64,000 bases of DNA. It comes from Herpetosiphon sp042688385 (GTDB lineage: Bacteria; Chloroflexota; Chloroflexia; Chloroflexales; Herpetosiphonaceae). This document shows positions 40,991 through 50,085 of this stretch, piece by piece. How positions within the stretch are numbered: the first letter of the stretch is position 1; every line of letters starts with the position of its first letter. A program made the translations under genes and the position numbers. The notes beneath the pieces are model-generated. The model ran no database searches. It was not told the DNA's origin and saw only the letters and a program-made list of their open reading frames with translations. The stretch spans positions 372,001-436,000 of the forward strand of contig NZ_JBHUPY010000001.1 in NCBI RefSeq assembly GCF_042688385.1, given 5' to 3'.

Positions 40991-42131
40991 GCATCCCTTC
41001 GTAGATTGCCTCATACTGGGCAGCAGTGCGTTCCATCGTGAACTGCTGCCCCCACTCGTAGCCGCGCTGGCCCATGATTGCTGCTTCGCTGGGATGTTCC
41101 AGCATCCAAAGCATAGCTGCGGCCACAGCGCTCGGATTTTCGGCCTCGACTAATAGCCCAGTCTCACCATCGATGACTTGCTCCTTATTGCCCCCAATAT
41201 TGCTAGCAATAATTGGGGTACGGGCCGCCATTGCTTCCAAAATAACTGTTGCAAAGCCTTCCCAGCGCGAGGTTGAGACAAGCACATCAACCTGGCTCAA
41301 AACTTCGGGAATATCGCCGCGTGGACCAAGGAATGTTATTGCATGCTCGATTGCTAAATGGGCTACCAGTTGACGCAAATTAGCTTCTTGCGTGCCCTCG
41401 CCTGCGAGCCAAAATTCTGCATCTGGGATATGTTGTAGCACCAATGCCGCCGCTTGAATAAAAATATCTTGGGCTTTTTGAATTTCTAGCCGGCCAATTA
41501 ATAAGAAGCGTGGTGGGCTAAATGGCGCGTGTTGTTTTGGCAAATCGAATTTTTGCACGCGCGCCAAAGGGAGGCTATTTTGAATGAGTGTCGCTGAACG
41601 GCCAAAAAACCGTGCTGCCATACGCTGATCAAGCATCGTTTTCGTGGCTTGCGAAATCGCAATTTCTTCGCTAAACAATTGGGTGTAGACAATATTCATC
41701 AAGCGTCGCACCAACGGCCTCGTTACCCACATGGAGTTGATATGCAGGGTGCGCACTAATTTGGGATAGTAGCTTGGGTGCAATAGTTTTTGCACACTAA
41801 TGAAAAATTCAATTCGTTCGACATGGGTATGAATAATATCAACTGCTTGTTCTTGAATGAGTTGATTGAATAAGGCACTAAAGCGCACCATATCATAGCG
41901 CAATTTTCTGCGTTCTGGCACCATAATTCTGGTTTCGATGCCTTCTGCAGCCAAGGTTTCGAGCCAGCGCTGCTCGGATGGCGTATTATAGCGGTGAATG
42001 CCACACAAAATCGGTCGAAATCGGCTTTTATCTAAAGTGCGGGCCACTTCGATGCCAAAGAGTGCCGAGCCACCAGCACCCTCGGCGCTAGCAAAACCAG
42101 GAATCACATGAGCGACAGTTATTTTATCCAT
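40965..42131 (-). CDS. GT4 glycosyltransferase (last gene of exopolysaccharide operon)
   Basis: A 388-residue GT-B transferase from ATG 42131. The N-terminal half begins TVAHVIPGFASAEGAGGSALFG (acceptor side). The C-terminal half has LIGRLEIQKAQDIFIQAAAL, AGEGTQEANLR and SRWEGFATVILEAMAARTPIIASNIGG, the E-x7-E nucleotide-sugar motif of family GT4. The binding site GAGGAG lies in the stop region of the upstream gene, with a long spacer (about 16 bases), so translation may rely on coupling. The sugar is unknown. Its end overlaps the lipoprotein gene. Confidence 0.9.
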   Translation of the reverse strand: MDKITVAHVIPGFASAEGAGGSALFGIEVARTLDKSRFRPILCGIHRYNTPSEQRWLETLAAEGIETRIMVPERRKLRYDMVRFSALFNQLIQEQAVDIIHTHVERIEFFISVQKLLHPSYYPKLVRTLHINSMWVTRPLVRRLMNIVYTQLFSEEIAISQATKTMLDQRMAARFFGRSATLIQNSLPLARVQKFDLPKQHAPFSPPRFLLIGRLEIQKAQDIFIQAAALVLQHIPDAEFWLAGEGTQEANLRQLVAHLAIEHAITFLGPRGDIPEVLSQVDVLVSTSRWEGFATVILEAMAARTPIIASNIGGNKEQVIDGETGLLVEAENPSAVAAAMLWMLEHPSEAAIMGQRGYEWGQQFTMERTAAQYEAIYEGMLREQKYRP

Positions 42132-42139
42132 ATAATTTG

Positions 42140-43447
42140 CTACTTTGCTCCTCTTAACCAATCGCCAACCGCTGCCCGAATTTGGCTGGGCAAGCACTCT
42201 AGTTGGCTTTGCAGGCTGGGAATTGTGCTGCGCATCAAGCTTTTAATCAAGCTGCGCGCAGCAACGGTTTGGTCGAATGCGCTGATAAGGTTGGCACTAT
42301 CAATCGATTCGATTGGAATTTGATAATCAGCTAAGCCGAGCATCTGCATGACTCCCGCCGATTTGTGCAAATAGCCAATCACAAAACTTGGTGTGTTGCT
42401 GCTCAAGGCAAAAATCGCCGAATGCAAGCGGGTTGCCACCAGCAAGTCAAGCTGGCTATACAACTGTTTGAGCATTGCTGGTTGCAAGCGATCATCAATA
42501 AAGGTAATTGGGGTTTCAGCAGGCAGTTGGGCTAGCAAACGCCGCGCCACAACCCGATCATTCTCGGCCTCGCTTGCGCCCACACATTGGGCAAACACTA
42601 AGATATGCACATCGTCGCGCTGACTGATATGCTGAATCAAATCAAGCAAGGCTTGTTCGTAGCGCTGGCCATGGCTAAACCCAGAGCCTGGATGCTGAAT
42701 GCCAAAATCCATGGCCGTAATGCCAACCAACAAGGCTGGGCGTTTGGCTGGCTGCCACCATTCTGCCAAATAGGCTTCTGCATGGGCTGGCTCGACAGTT
42801 GGGCAATTGAAGGCCACATCGGGCACAACATGGACTGGTTGATTAACTCCGATGCTATACAAATATTGCTGCGAGCGCTCCTCGCGGGCATAAGCCAGCA
42901 CCGAGCGATTGACTAACCAAGCTAAGAGCAATTGGTTGATCTTGCCAGTAACTGGCCCAAACGATTGCGGCAGCATTACCAGCGGCTTGCCCATCAGCAC
43001 CGGCAAGGCCACGCCCAACCAAACCCAAATATAGTTGAGGTCGAAGGCTTTGGTGGTGTACAAATAGCCCCCGCCAATAGCCGCAGTTACGTCGGCCTCA
43101 AAATAATGCTCAACTAATTCGCGCCAAGCACTCGTTGCCCGTGGCTTGAGTTTGAGGCCTGTCCAGCGATAGATTAAGCTGATGCTGACCAACCAGATTG
43201 CCAAACCCAGCATCAACCATTTACGGCGTGGCTTGGGTACATCTTTAATCAAGTTGGTTTTATGCTCGTGAATCGAACGAATATATGGCACATCAGCTGG
43301 TAGCCAGGCTACTGGATCGGGCTGATTGATCACATAACTCAAATTGGCGTGAGGAAACGCTGTCTGTAAATGGGCCAATGATTGCTCAAGCAAGGCCAAA
43401 TCGCCAGCATTTTGCGGCGAATGAGCGTTTAACAACAAAACCTTCAT
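42140..43447 (-). CDS. polysaccharide pyruvyl transferase family protein (CsaB-like)
   Basis: 435 residues from ATG 43447, overlapping the flippase gene by 4 bases (ATGA). KVLLLNAHSPQNAGDLALLEQ at the N-terminus, AIGGGYLYTT, MLPQSFGPV and LVATRLHSAIFA are typical of the family that adds ketal-linked pyruvate to glycans using phosphoenolpyruvate. Pyruvyl groups make polymers acidic or serve as anchors for S-layer proteins. A hydrophobic stretch at about 80-97 may associate it with the membrane. Placement directly after a Wzx-like flippase fits modification of the repeat unit. Confidence 0.85.
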   Translation of the reverse strand: MKVLLLNAHSPQNAGDLALLEQSLAHLQTAFPHANLSYVINQPDPVAWLPADVPYIRSIHEHKTNLIKDVPKPRRKWLMLGLAIWLVSISLIYRWTGLKLKPRATSAWRELVEHYFEADVTAAIGGGYLYTTKAFDLNYIWVWLGVALPVLMGKPLVMLPQSFGPVTGKINQLLLAWLVNRSVLAYAREERSQQYLYSIGVNQPVHVVPDVAFNCPTVEPAHAEAYLAEWWQPAKRPALLVGITAMDFGIQHPGSGFSHGQRYEQALLDLIQHISQRDDVHILVFAQCVGASEAENDRVVARRLLAQLPAETPITFIDDRLQPAMLKQLYSQLDLLVATRLHSAIFALSSNTPSFVIGYLHKSAGVMQMLGLADYQIPIESIDSANLISAFDQTVAARSLIKSLMRSTIPSLQSQLECLPSQIRAAVGDWLRGAK

Positions 43448-44715
43448 CGCATCACTTTCTGATAGGTTAGCCAAGCACCATATCCATACGAAATAAAGAG
43501 GGCAATTTCAGTGATCATATTGATAATCGCCACGCCCTGCAAGCCATACAACGGAATTACGACAAAATTACCCAGAATACTAACTGTTGCGCCGATTGTT
43601 TGCAATTTGACCCGCAATGGCTGCTGATCGTTGGAAACCATAAAGGTCGCCCAGCAAAAATTGAGGCTCTTGAGCAAGGGAATTATCGCCATAATTTGCA
43701 ACAACGGAATTGCATCGGCATATTGCGCTCCATACATCAGGTTGATAATCCAATCGGAATACCATGTGAGCAGGGCGAACCATGCCAAACCATACAGCAT
43801 GCTCAAGCCAATTGCCAAGCGGATAACCCGTCGATACAGTGGCGACTTTGGCGAATGCTTGACGATCATCGGCAGCAAAATTTGGGCGGTAATGCTGGGC
43901 ACTAAAAATGTGTTGTTGATAATTGCCAGCGGCGGCGCATAAATGCCTGAATTGATCGTTGGTAAGAGCAAGGCCACCAAAAAGAGATCGACGCGCAAGG
44001 TCAGGTAGGCCATAACTTCGGAAACAAAATAGAAACGAGCCTCGCGAATCGTATTAATCCATTGGCGTGGCTGCCAAACCCAGCGCAAAATGCCATGTAA
44101 ATAGTACACGCTGAGGCCAAAACCCAGCGCTACCGCAATACAGCGATAGATCACCACGGTTGAGAATGGCAATTGCGGCGTAAACCAAATTGGCACAAAT
44201 AAACTCAGTGCGACCACAATTTGCAGGCTAGAGGCTTTGAGCACCTGAATCGAAGCCCGCAACGCGGTATCGGCGGTGCCAACCAATAAATCGCCAATAA
44301 TACCTGCGCAGGCCAAGGCGATCAAGTGCGGGGTAAAGGCAGGGTTGCGCATGCTCACAAACGGCGCTGCGGCCAATAACAGCCCAGCCAGCACAAAGCC
44401 ACGCAAGGCAAAAACCCGACTTACCGATTTATTCAGCAGCACCCGATCGGAGCTTTGGCGTAGCAGCCAATTATCCAAACCCAAATTGGCCAGAATAATT
44501 AATGGGTTTAGCAAGGCGTAGAGCGAGTTGAACAAGCCATATTGCTCGGCACCTAAACGGCGGGCCAAAATAATTTGGGTGAAAATTCCCAATAGCCGCG
44601 CCAACATAACGCCGCCAACCCCAAAGCTAATCTGAAAAAGCCGCGCTCGGGGTAATTTGGCCGTGGCTTGGGTTTCGGTCGGCGTGGTTTGGGTTGAAGT
44701 GGAATCCTTAATCAT
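43444..44715 (-). CDS. Wzx-like polysaccharide flippase (MATE/MOP superfamily)
   Basis: A 423-residue protein with about twelve helices. ISFGVGGVMLARLLGIFTQIILARRLGAEQYGLFNSLYAL is the classic oligosaccharide-flippase opening, and later repeats (FYFVSEVMAYLTLRVDLFLVALLL, APPLAIINNTF) fit the family. It moves undecaprenyl-linked repeat units across the inner membrane. There is a 4-base overlap with the pyruvyl transferase gene and a 50-base gap after the GT4 gene upstream. No Wzy polymerase is recognisable; the 682-residue membrane protein at the operon start could serve, but is more GT-C-like. Confidence 0.88.
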   Translation of the reverse strand: MIKDSTSTQTTPTETQATAKLPRARLFQISFGVGGVMLARLLGIFTQIILARRLGAEQYGLFNSLYALLNPLIILANLGLDNWLLRQSSDRVLLNKSVSRVFALRGFVLAGLLLAAAPFVSMRNPAFTPHLIALACAGIIGDLLVGTADTALRASIQVLKASSLQIVVALSLFVPIWFTPQLPFSTVVIYRCIAVALGFGLSVYYLHGILRWVWQPRQWINTIREARFYFVSEVMAYLTLRVDLFLVALLLPTINSGIYAPPLAIINNTFLVPSITAQILLPMIVKHSPKSPLYRRVIRLAIGLSMLYGLAWFALLTWYSDWIINLMYGAQYADAIPLLQIMAIIPLLKSLNFCWATFMVSNDQQPLRVKLQTIGATVSILGNFVVIPLYGLQGVAIINMITEIALFISYGYGAWLTYQKVMR

Positions 44716-44765
44716 GACGCTGCTCGCTCATTGGTTGGGGCCAGATCATGCGGCTCGTTTGCATA

Positions 44766-45956
44766 TTATTCCTCGTAGCCTGTGCGCCAACGTAGCGCTA
44801 AAGCAGACCATGCATAGTCAGCAGCGCGCTCAACACATGCCTGGCGATCTGCATCGCTCCAGCTGGCAAGCACGCTTTGCAGGGTTTGGGCTAAACCCAA
44901 GCCATCGCCAGCAGGTGCAATCAAGCGATCAGCGACAAAATTCAAAATCAAGCGCCGATCGCCGACATCACCAGTGACCGCGGGAATGCCCAAGGCCAAG
45001 CTTTCAAACAGCTTCAACGGCGAACGGGCTTGCGCCACCGCATCATCATAAACGGGATCAACCGTAACATCGGCAAGCGCCATCCAGGTCGGAATCGTGC
45101 GCCGATCTTGATGGCCAAGGCAGATAATCCGATCGTGATAGCCATGTTCACGAATCCAGTTTTGGACATAGCCCAAATCTTCGCCGCTGCCAATCAGCAG
45201 CACGCGAATCAGGGGATCGTGCTTTAGTTGCAGGTCGAAGGCTTCGAGCAACAAATTGATTGGGTGATTGTGGAGGGCAATTGTGCCAACATAGGCAATC
45301 ACTTTTTTGCCATCAAGGCCCAAACTGCTGCGCAAACCAGCCAAAACTATTGGTTCTGGCGCTTGAAACAAGCTATGATCAACGCCGTTGGGCACATAAA
45401 CGATTTTGGGCACGCGCGCTTGCAGCATGCGCGCCGCCAAGGCTTGGGTATTGACCGTTACGCCCTTGGCCAAGCGCGGCAAAAGCCATTGCCAAAAAGC
45501 AAAGACCATGCGCTGAGCCTGATTGGTGAGCCGATTACTGCCAACTTCATCATCATCGCAATCGACCCAAAACTGCTGGCCGCGCCCAAGCATTACGCCT
45601 AAAATTGCGGCCAATCCATTTACCGGTTGCGGCTTGCCAAGGTGATAAATGGCTGCTGGCGAGCAGAAAATGCCCCAAAGCATGCCCAAAGTTGCGGTGA
45701 TTAAGACCCAGAGCAATTGCAAGGGCGAAAATGGCAGCACCTCGCCATGGCGTTTGCGCGAGTGCATCTGACCAACATACCAAATTTCAACGCCATCTTG
45801 CACAAAGCGGCGCTGTTGGCACTGGGCTAAATCGGGGTGCAAGGCTAAAATGCGCACCTGATCGCCATTGCGCACCAACTCGCGGGCCAGATTGAAGTAG
45901 CGCTGGCCCGACGGTCGCTCAATGCCCATCGTTATCAGAAACACGATCCGCCGCAT
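44766..45956 (-). CDS. GT4-type glycosyltransferase
   Basis: A 396-residue GT-B protein. N-terminal FLITMGIERPSGQRYFNLARELVRNG, then FWVDCDDDEVGSNR, a run of four acidic residues in the acceptor domain. Donor domain with IVYVPNGVDHSLF, VIAYVGTIALHNHPINLLLEAF, LLIGSGEDLGYVQNW, ALADVTVDPVYDDAVAQARSPLKLFESLALGIPAVTGDVGD. The SPLKLFE-x6 arrangement replaces the usual E-x7-E but keeps the last glutamate. Its start shares one base with the previous gene's stop. Sugar unknown. Confidence 0.87.
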   Translation of the reverse strand: MRRIVFLITMGIERPSGQRYFNLARELVRNGDQVRILALHPDLAQCQQRRFVQDGVEIWYVGQMHSRKRHGEVLPFSPLQLLWVLITATLGMLWGIFCSPAAIYHLGKPQPVNGLAAILGVMLGRGQQFWVDCDDDEVGSNRLTNQAQRMVFAFWQWLLPRLAKGVTVNTQALAARMLQARVPKIVYVPNGVDHSLFQAPEPIVLAGLRSSLGLDGKKVIAYVGTIALHNHPINLLLEAFDLQLKHDPLIRVLLIGSGEDLGYVQNWIREHGYHDRIICLGHQDRRTIPTWMALADVTVDPVYDDAVAQARSPLKLFESLALGIPAVTGDVGDRRLILNFVADRLIAPAGDGLGLAQTLQSVLASWSDADRQACVERAADYAWSALALRWRTGYEE

Positions 45957-47101
45957 TATTTGGCCCCAATTTGTTCAATGCAGCTGATCAGATTTTCCCA
46001 GCCATGCAATTGTTGGCCGCGTTCAGCCTGAACCGCAGCGGTCATCGGCGCTTTAAGTTCTTCCTGAAAATAGCGCACAATCGCCTTGGCTAGCGCTACT
46101 TCATCTTGCGGCGGCACGACTAAGCCATTTACGCCATCGCGCACCACTTCGTGCAAACCGCCTACGCGGGTGGTGATGACTGGCTTGCCAAGCCCAAAGG
46201 CCAATTGGACGACGGCGCTTTGGGTGGCCGAAATATAAGGCAAGACGACGACATCGGCCAGATCAAAATACGGGCCAAGCTCTTCGTTGGGCACATAGCG
46301 ATTCACAAAGGTCACATTGGCTTCAACGCCATACTCGCGGGTGTAGCGCTGATAAAATTCGGGCGAAGCCCAAAACTCACCAACCACCAGCAAATGCACA
46401 GGCCGCTCCTTGACCACCAACGGCAAGGCTTGAATCAAATATTCGAGGCCTTTGTAGGGCCGTACAAAGCCAAAAAACAGCAAAATATCGTGCTCGCTGG
46501 CGATGCCAAGCTGGCTACGCAAACCTTCAATTGCTGCCGCATCGGTGTGCTTGGCAACTTCTTCAAAGGTTGGCAGCTGCGATTTAAGCACAGCTGCTTG
46601 AGGCAACAGCGCTTGGGCACGATGCAAATCTTGGTCGCTATGCACAATTAATGCATCGCCCTGCTTGAGCACTGTCGAAGCCATGCGCCGATCCAAAAAG
46701 CCACCGCCATCATGCGGCATCACATTGTGGCAAATATACACAACTTTGGCTTTGGTATGTTTTTTCAGCCAGCGCGAAATATAGCTCAGCGATGGTGTCC
46801 AGTAGGGAACCCACCATTGCAACACCACCAAATCGGGATTATCGGCGCGAATTTTGCGGCATAAGCGCCACCAAGTAATTGGGTTGGTTGGGTCGAGCAC
46901 ATATTCGCATTCAACCCGCAACGGCGTTGCACTTGGGTCTTTATCGGTTTTGCCTGGAAAAAGCCAGCGCGGATATTGGCGGGTATACGAATAAAATCGC
47001 ACCTGATGGCCAACCTCGCGCAAGTGTTTGACCAAAAGCGTGGTGTAATGAGCAATCCCCCCACGGTAGGGATAGGTTGGTCCAACCACACACAGTTTCA
47101 T
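45956..47101 (-). CDS. GT4 glycosyltransferase
   Basis: A 381-residue GT-B protein. N-terminal VVGPTYPYRGGIAHYTTLLVKHLREVGH, YICHNVMPHDGG in the middle. Donor domain FFGFVRPYKGLEYLIQALPLV, LLVVGEFW, ADVVVLPYISATQSAVVQLAFGLGKPVITTRVGGLHEVV and NGLVVPP. It overlaps the upstream membrane-protein gene by 4 bases (ATGA) and the downstream GT4 gene by 1, so the operon is tightly coupled. Probably adds a hexose to a lipid-linked oligosaccharide on the cytosolic face. Confidence 0.9.
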   Translation of the reverse strand: MKLCVVGPTYPYRGGIAHYTTLLVKHLREVGHQVRFYSYTRQYPRWLFPGKTDKDPSATPLRVECEYVLDPTNPITWWRLCRKIRADNPDLVVLQWWVPYWTPSLSYISRWLKKHTKAKVVYICHNVMPHDGGGFLDRRMASTVLKQGDALIVHSDQDLHRAQALLPQAAVLKSQLPTFEEVAKHTDAAAIEGLRSQLGIASEHDILLFFGFVRPYKGLEYLIQALPLVVKERPVHLLVVGEFWASPEFYQRYTREYGVEANVTFVNRYVPNEELGPYFDLADVVVLPYISATQSAVVQLAFGLGKPVITTRVGGLHEVVRDGVNGLVVPPQDEVALAKAIVRYFQEELKAPMTAAVQAERGQQLHGWENLISCIEQIGAK

Positions 47102-49146
47102 TGTTGCGCCTTTACTGCAAAGATCACCACTCCATCACGCTCGTAGACAATTGGAAATTGCTCTGGCCGATAACGAAGGGCTTGAATGTTCAGCTGGGTA
47201 TTTTGAGCATTCTGGCCCATATGCGGGCCAGTATAAATATAATCAACCTGATTTTTGTGAAGCAAGGCGATGCCTTCGGCGCTTTCTAAGGCGGTCGAAC
47301 GCAACGCGTCATACAGCATATACACATCGCGATCAAGGTTTGGATCGCTGGATTTTTCCGAGCCATAGGTTAATGGCGGAATAGTGGTTTGGCGGCCAGT
47401 CAGGAAGGGAATCCACATGCCACCATCATCGGCAATAATCAAGGCATCGCCATAGCTCGATAGCCCATTGATCAAAAAGCGTGCATCTGGCTCGGTTGTT
47501 GTGCGAATCCAATTCATCGCTTGCTCATCGGCGCTGGTTAGTAGCCGATTTTGTTGATTCACAATCGCTGTTTGCCATGGTGTCGACCACACGATCAAGC
47601 CATACAAACCAACCACAGCCACAGCTTTGAGATACCAGTTGCTGCTAAAGCGATCGAGCAACAGACCCAGCGGGTAGGCAGCTAAGGGAATGATCGGGAT
47701 GTACAACATAATTGAGACCGCGAAGCCACTAATAATCCCGCTAATTGGCAGATTAAAGACATAGGGAACCGCTAAAATCTGGATTCCAAGGCTCCAAACT
47801 ACCAGCAACAGCATACGCCAAGCACGTTGAGCAAAAGCCAGCCAAATGCCGATAACCGCCAACAGCATAATTGGTGCTTTAATATAGGTTGGCACAATTT
47901 GGTCAAGCGTGGCAACGGTTGAGGCATAGCCCGAACTATAGCCAGTCACATAGTTGCGGGCAATCGCCGTGAGTTTGCTCTGAATAATCGTATACAGCCA
48001 CGGCGCAGCAATCAGCGCGCTGGCAATTGTAATTATGCTGGCGCGTAAGCTCAGCTGCTTTAACTGCTCAAATGTTGGGCGCAGGGCTAATAATGCCAAA
48101 ATGAGCATCGCAACCATTACTACTGCAAACAGGGTTACCAAATAATGGGTCAATAGTAAGCCTGTGGTCAGAATGGTGGCTAAACCAAGCAACTTCCACG
48201 AAAAGCGCGGGTATTCCAAGGCCATAAACCAAACCAGCACCAAGCCCACCAAAATAATTTGGCCTGTTAATTGGGTAAAGCGGCTCCAATTGACATAAAA
48301 AGCGGGCATCAGATTGTAGAAGCTGGTGAGCGCAAAGGCGATCAAGCCCACGCTAGGCCGTCCGCTGAGTCGTCGCCCAAGCAGGTAGGCCATAACTGTC
48401 GTGGCAACGCCATGGAGTTGGCCAGTATACAACACGCTGGTTGTGGCGGCGAGCTGGCTCCACCAGGCCAAAAAGGCACTATTGGCATGAAAGCCGTAGT
48501 GGTAGCTGAAGGTATTTAACGCGGCATAGGGTTGCCACGTCTCGAAAATGCCACCATTATTCAAAAAGAGCTGGGTGATGAGCGTATGGTGATAGGCATC
48601 GTTCCATTGGGCGACGCTTAAATTGCGCACTGCCAGCATGCGTTGCAGCAAGCTCACCAAGGCAATGCTCAAAAGCAGCCAGCCATGGCCGCTGATCCTG
48701 ATGGTTTTAAGCTGGTTAAGCCGCAGATTCCAGCTTGTGCGTGGCGCTGGCCAGATTGCAGCAAGCAGCCCAGCCAAGGCATAGCCGATAATCACCCAGC
48801 GATTAAGCGATAGCCCAAGAATTGCAAAGAGGTTTAAGCTGATTGGCGGCAGGGCAATGCCAACGCACCAACTTAAGGCCCAGCGTTCGCTTCTGCTGAG
48901 CAATTGGGCAGGGCTAAGCCAGCGAATGACGGCCCAGCCAGGAATTAACATCACAAAGAGCAAAAAGCTGCTAACCCCAACCATCGGCGTGAGATTAAGC
49001 GCAAACCAATCGATGCTGCGCCCAAAGCCAAAGCTAAACAATGCTAAGATGATGGCTAGCACGGCGCTGGCAATCGTTAAGTATGGCTGATAGCGTTGCC
49101 AACCTGATTGCTTCGCCTGAGTTGAAGGATGGGATTCGATCTGCAT
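47098..49146 (-). CDS. large polytopic membrane protein, GT-C/DUF6541-like
   Basis: A 682-residue protein with about 13 helices in the first 530 residues, then a soluble C-terminal domain of about 130 residues. WNDAYHHTLITQLFLNNGGIFETW lies in the first extracytoplasmic loop region, where GT-C enzymes carry catalytic acidic residues. The C-terminal part (TSADEQAMNWIRTTTEPDARFLING…) matches the tail common in DUF6541-type proteins. GT-C enzymes use polyprenyl-linked sugars outside the membrane. First gene of the operon; AAAGG lies about 10 bases before the ATG. Confidence 0.75.
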   Translation of the reverse strand: MQIESHPSTQAKQSGWQRYQPYLTIASAVLAIILALFSFGFGRSIDWFALNLTPMVGVSSFLLFVMLIPGWAVIRWLSPAQLLSRSERWALSWCVGIALPPISLNLFAILGLSLNRWVIIGYALAGLLAAIWPAPRTSWNLRLNQLKTIRISGHGWLLLSIALVSLLQRMLAVRNLSVAQWNDAYHHTLITQLFLNNGGIFETWQPYAALNTFSYHYGFHANSAFLAWWSQLAATTSVLYTGQLHGVATTVMAYLLGRRLSGRPSVGLIAFALTSFYNLMPAFYVNWSRFTQLTGQIILVGLVLVWFMALEYPRFSWKLLGLATILTTGLLLTHYLVTLFAVVMVAMLILALLALRPTFEQLKQLSLRASIITIASALIAAPWLYTIIQSKLTAIARNYVTGYSSGYASTVATLDQIVPTYIKAPIMLLAVIGIWLAFAQRAWRMLLLVVWSLGIQILAVPYVFNLPISGIISGFAVSIMLYIPIIPLAAYPLGLLLDRFSSNWYLKAVAVVGLYGLIVWSTPWQTAIVNQQNRLLTSADEQAMNWIRTTTEPDARFLINGLSSYGDALIIADDGGMWIPFLTGRQTTIPPLTYGSEKSSDPNLDRDVYMLYDALRSTALESAEGIALLHKNQVDYIYTGPHMGQNAQNTQLNIQALRYRPEQFPIVYERDGVVIFAVKAQQ

Positions 49147-49166
49147 GCATCGTGGCCTTTAATTCA

Positions 49167-49219
49167 TGTGACAGGTGTCACAACGTGGCGAGTATAACAA
49201 TAGCCTAAAACGCTGTCAA
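49167..49219 (-). promoter_or_regulatory. exopolysaccharide operon promoter with palindromic operator
   Basis: On the minus strand TTGACA (49214-49219), an exact 17-base spacer and TATACT (49191-49196), an almost perfect sigma-70 promoter. Just after it a perfect palindrome TGTGACA-N2-TGTCACA (49167-49182) covers the predicted start site from about +2 to +17. A strong promoter blocked by a repressor at the start site is the simplest reading. The TGTGA…TCACA half-sites recall CRP/FNR-type sites, but the spacing (2 bases) is too short for CRP. Confidence 0.75.
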
Positions 49220-49266
49220 ACCTTAAGGCTTGGCCAGCGCTAGGCTATTGTGGGGTTTTAGCGTGG

Positions 49267-50085
49267 TTAGGCTTGGGCTAAAGGCCGCACTTTAACATTG
49301 CCTGCATAGACGGTTTGCAGTTGGCCGGTGCTGTCGCGCACCTGCAAGCCACCATGCTGATCAACAGCTTCAGCCACGCCAACAAAGCTATGCGTGCTTA
49401 GTTCAACCTCGACCGCTTTGCCCAAGGTGGTTAAGCGATCCAGCCATGCTTGCCGTAATGCTTCGCGGCGACCACTGCGCAAATTGAGATAATGGCGATC
49501 GTAGCTGTGCAAAATGGCGCGTAGCAAGCCAGCCCGATCAACTTCATGGCCACATTCGCTGGCCAACGAGGTTGCTGCTTGGTTAATTGTTGGATCATCG
49601 GTCGGCTGCCAGTTGACATTGATTCCGCTGCCAATCACTGCCCAGCGTAGCCGCTCGGGGCCTGCGGTTTCTAGCTCAACCAAAATTCCTGCTAATTTGC
49701 GCCCATTAATCAGCAGGTCGTTAGGCCATTTGAGTTCAACTGTGCAACTGGTTTCGCGTTCGATGGCCTCGCTGATGGCGACGGCTGCCAACATTGTTAA
49801 TAAGAAGCTCTCGCTCGGCACCAGCCAAGTGGGCCGCAACAATAGCGAAAGCAACAAACTGCTGCCAGCGGGAGCGCTCCAGCTGCGCCCACGTCGCCCA
49901 CGGCCTGCGGTTTGCTCGTTGGCCACAATCACCAAGCCTTCGGCCACGCCAGCAAAGGCCCGTTCGCGAATTAGGCTGTTGGTCGAAGCCGTTTGTTCAA
50001 GGCCGAGCAATTCTTGGCCAATAATCAAGGTTTCTAGTTGATAACGGGCTGGTTCAATGATTGTTTGTTCAAATGATGTCAACAT
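49267..50085 (-). CDS. birA: biotin-[acetyl-CoA-carboxylase] ligase
   Basis: Attaches biotin to the lysine of biotin-carboxyl-carrier domains via biotinyl-AMP. 272 residues from ATG 50085, overlapping the ABC-F gene end by 7 bases. Motifs are TNSLIRERA, ANEQTAGRGRRGRSWSAPAGSSLLLSLLLRP (biotin and ATP loop), VELKWPNDLLINGRKLAGILVE (catalytic lysine) and IGSGINVNW, with the small SH3-like C-terminal domain. There is no N-terminal helix-turn-helix, so it is a class I ligase without repressor activity. Confidence 0.93.
   Translation of the reverse strand: MLTSFEQTIIEPARYQLETLIIGQELLGLEQTASTNSLIRERAFAGVAEGLVIVANEQTAGRGRRGRSWSAPAGSSLLLSLLLRPTWLVPSESFLLTMLAAVAISEAIERETSCTVELKWPNDLLINGRKLAGILVELETAGPERLRWAVIGSGINVNWQPTDDPTINQAATSLASECGHEVDRAGLLRAILHSYDRHYLNLRSGRREALRQAWLDRLTTLGKAVEVELSTHSFVGVAEAVDQHGGLQVRDSTGQLQTVYAGNVKVRPLAQA

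Noticed and set aside
49167..49182. CRP/FNR binding site
   Set aside because: The half-sites look similar, but the 2-base spacing is too short for a CRP or FNR dimer, so it is reported only as an unassigned operator.
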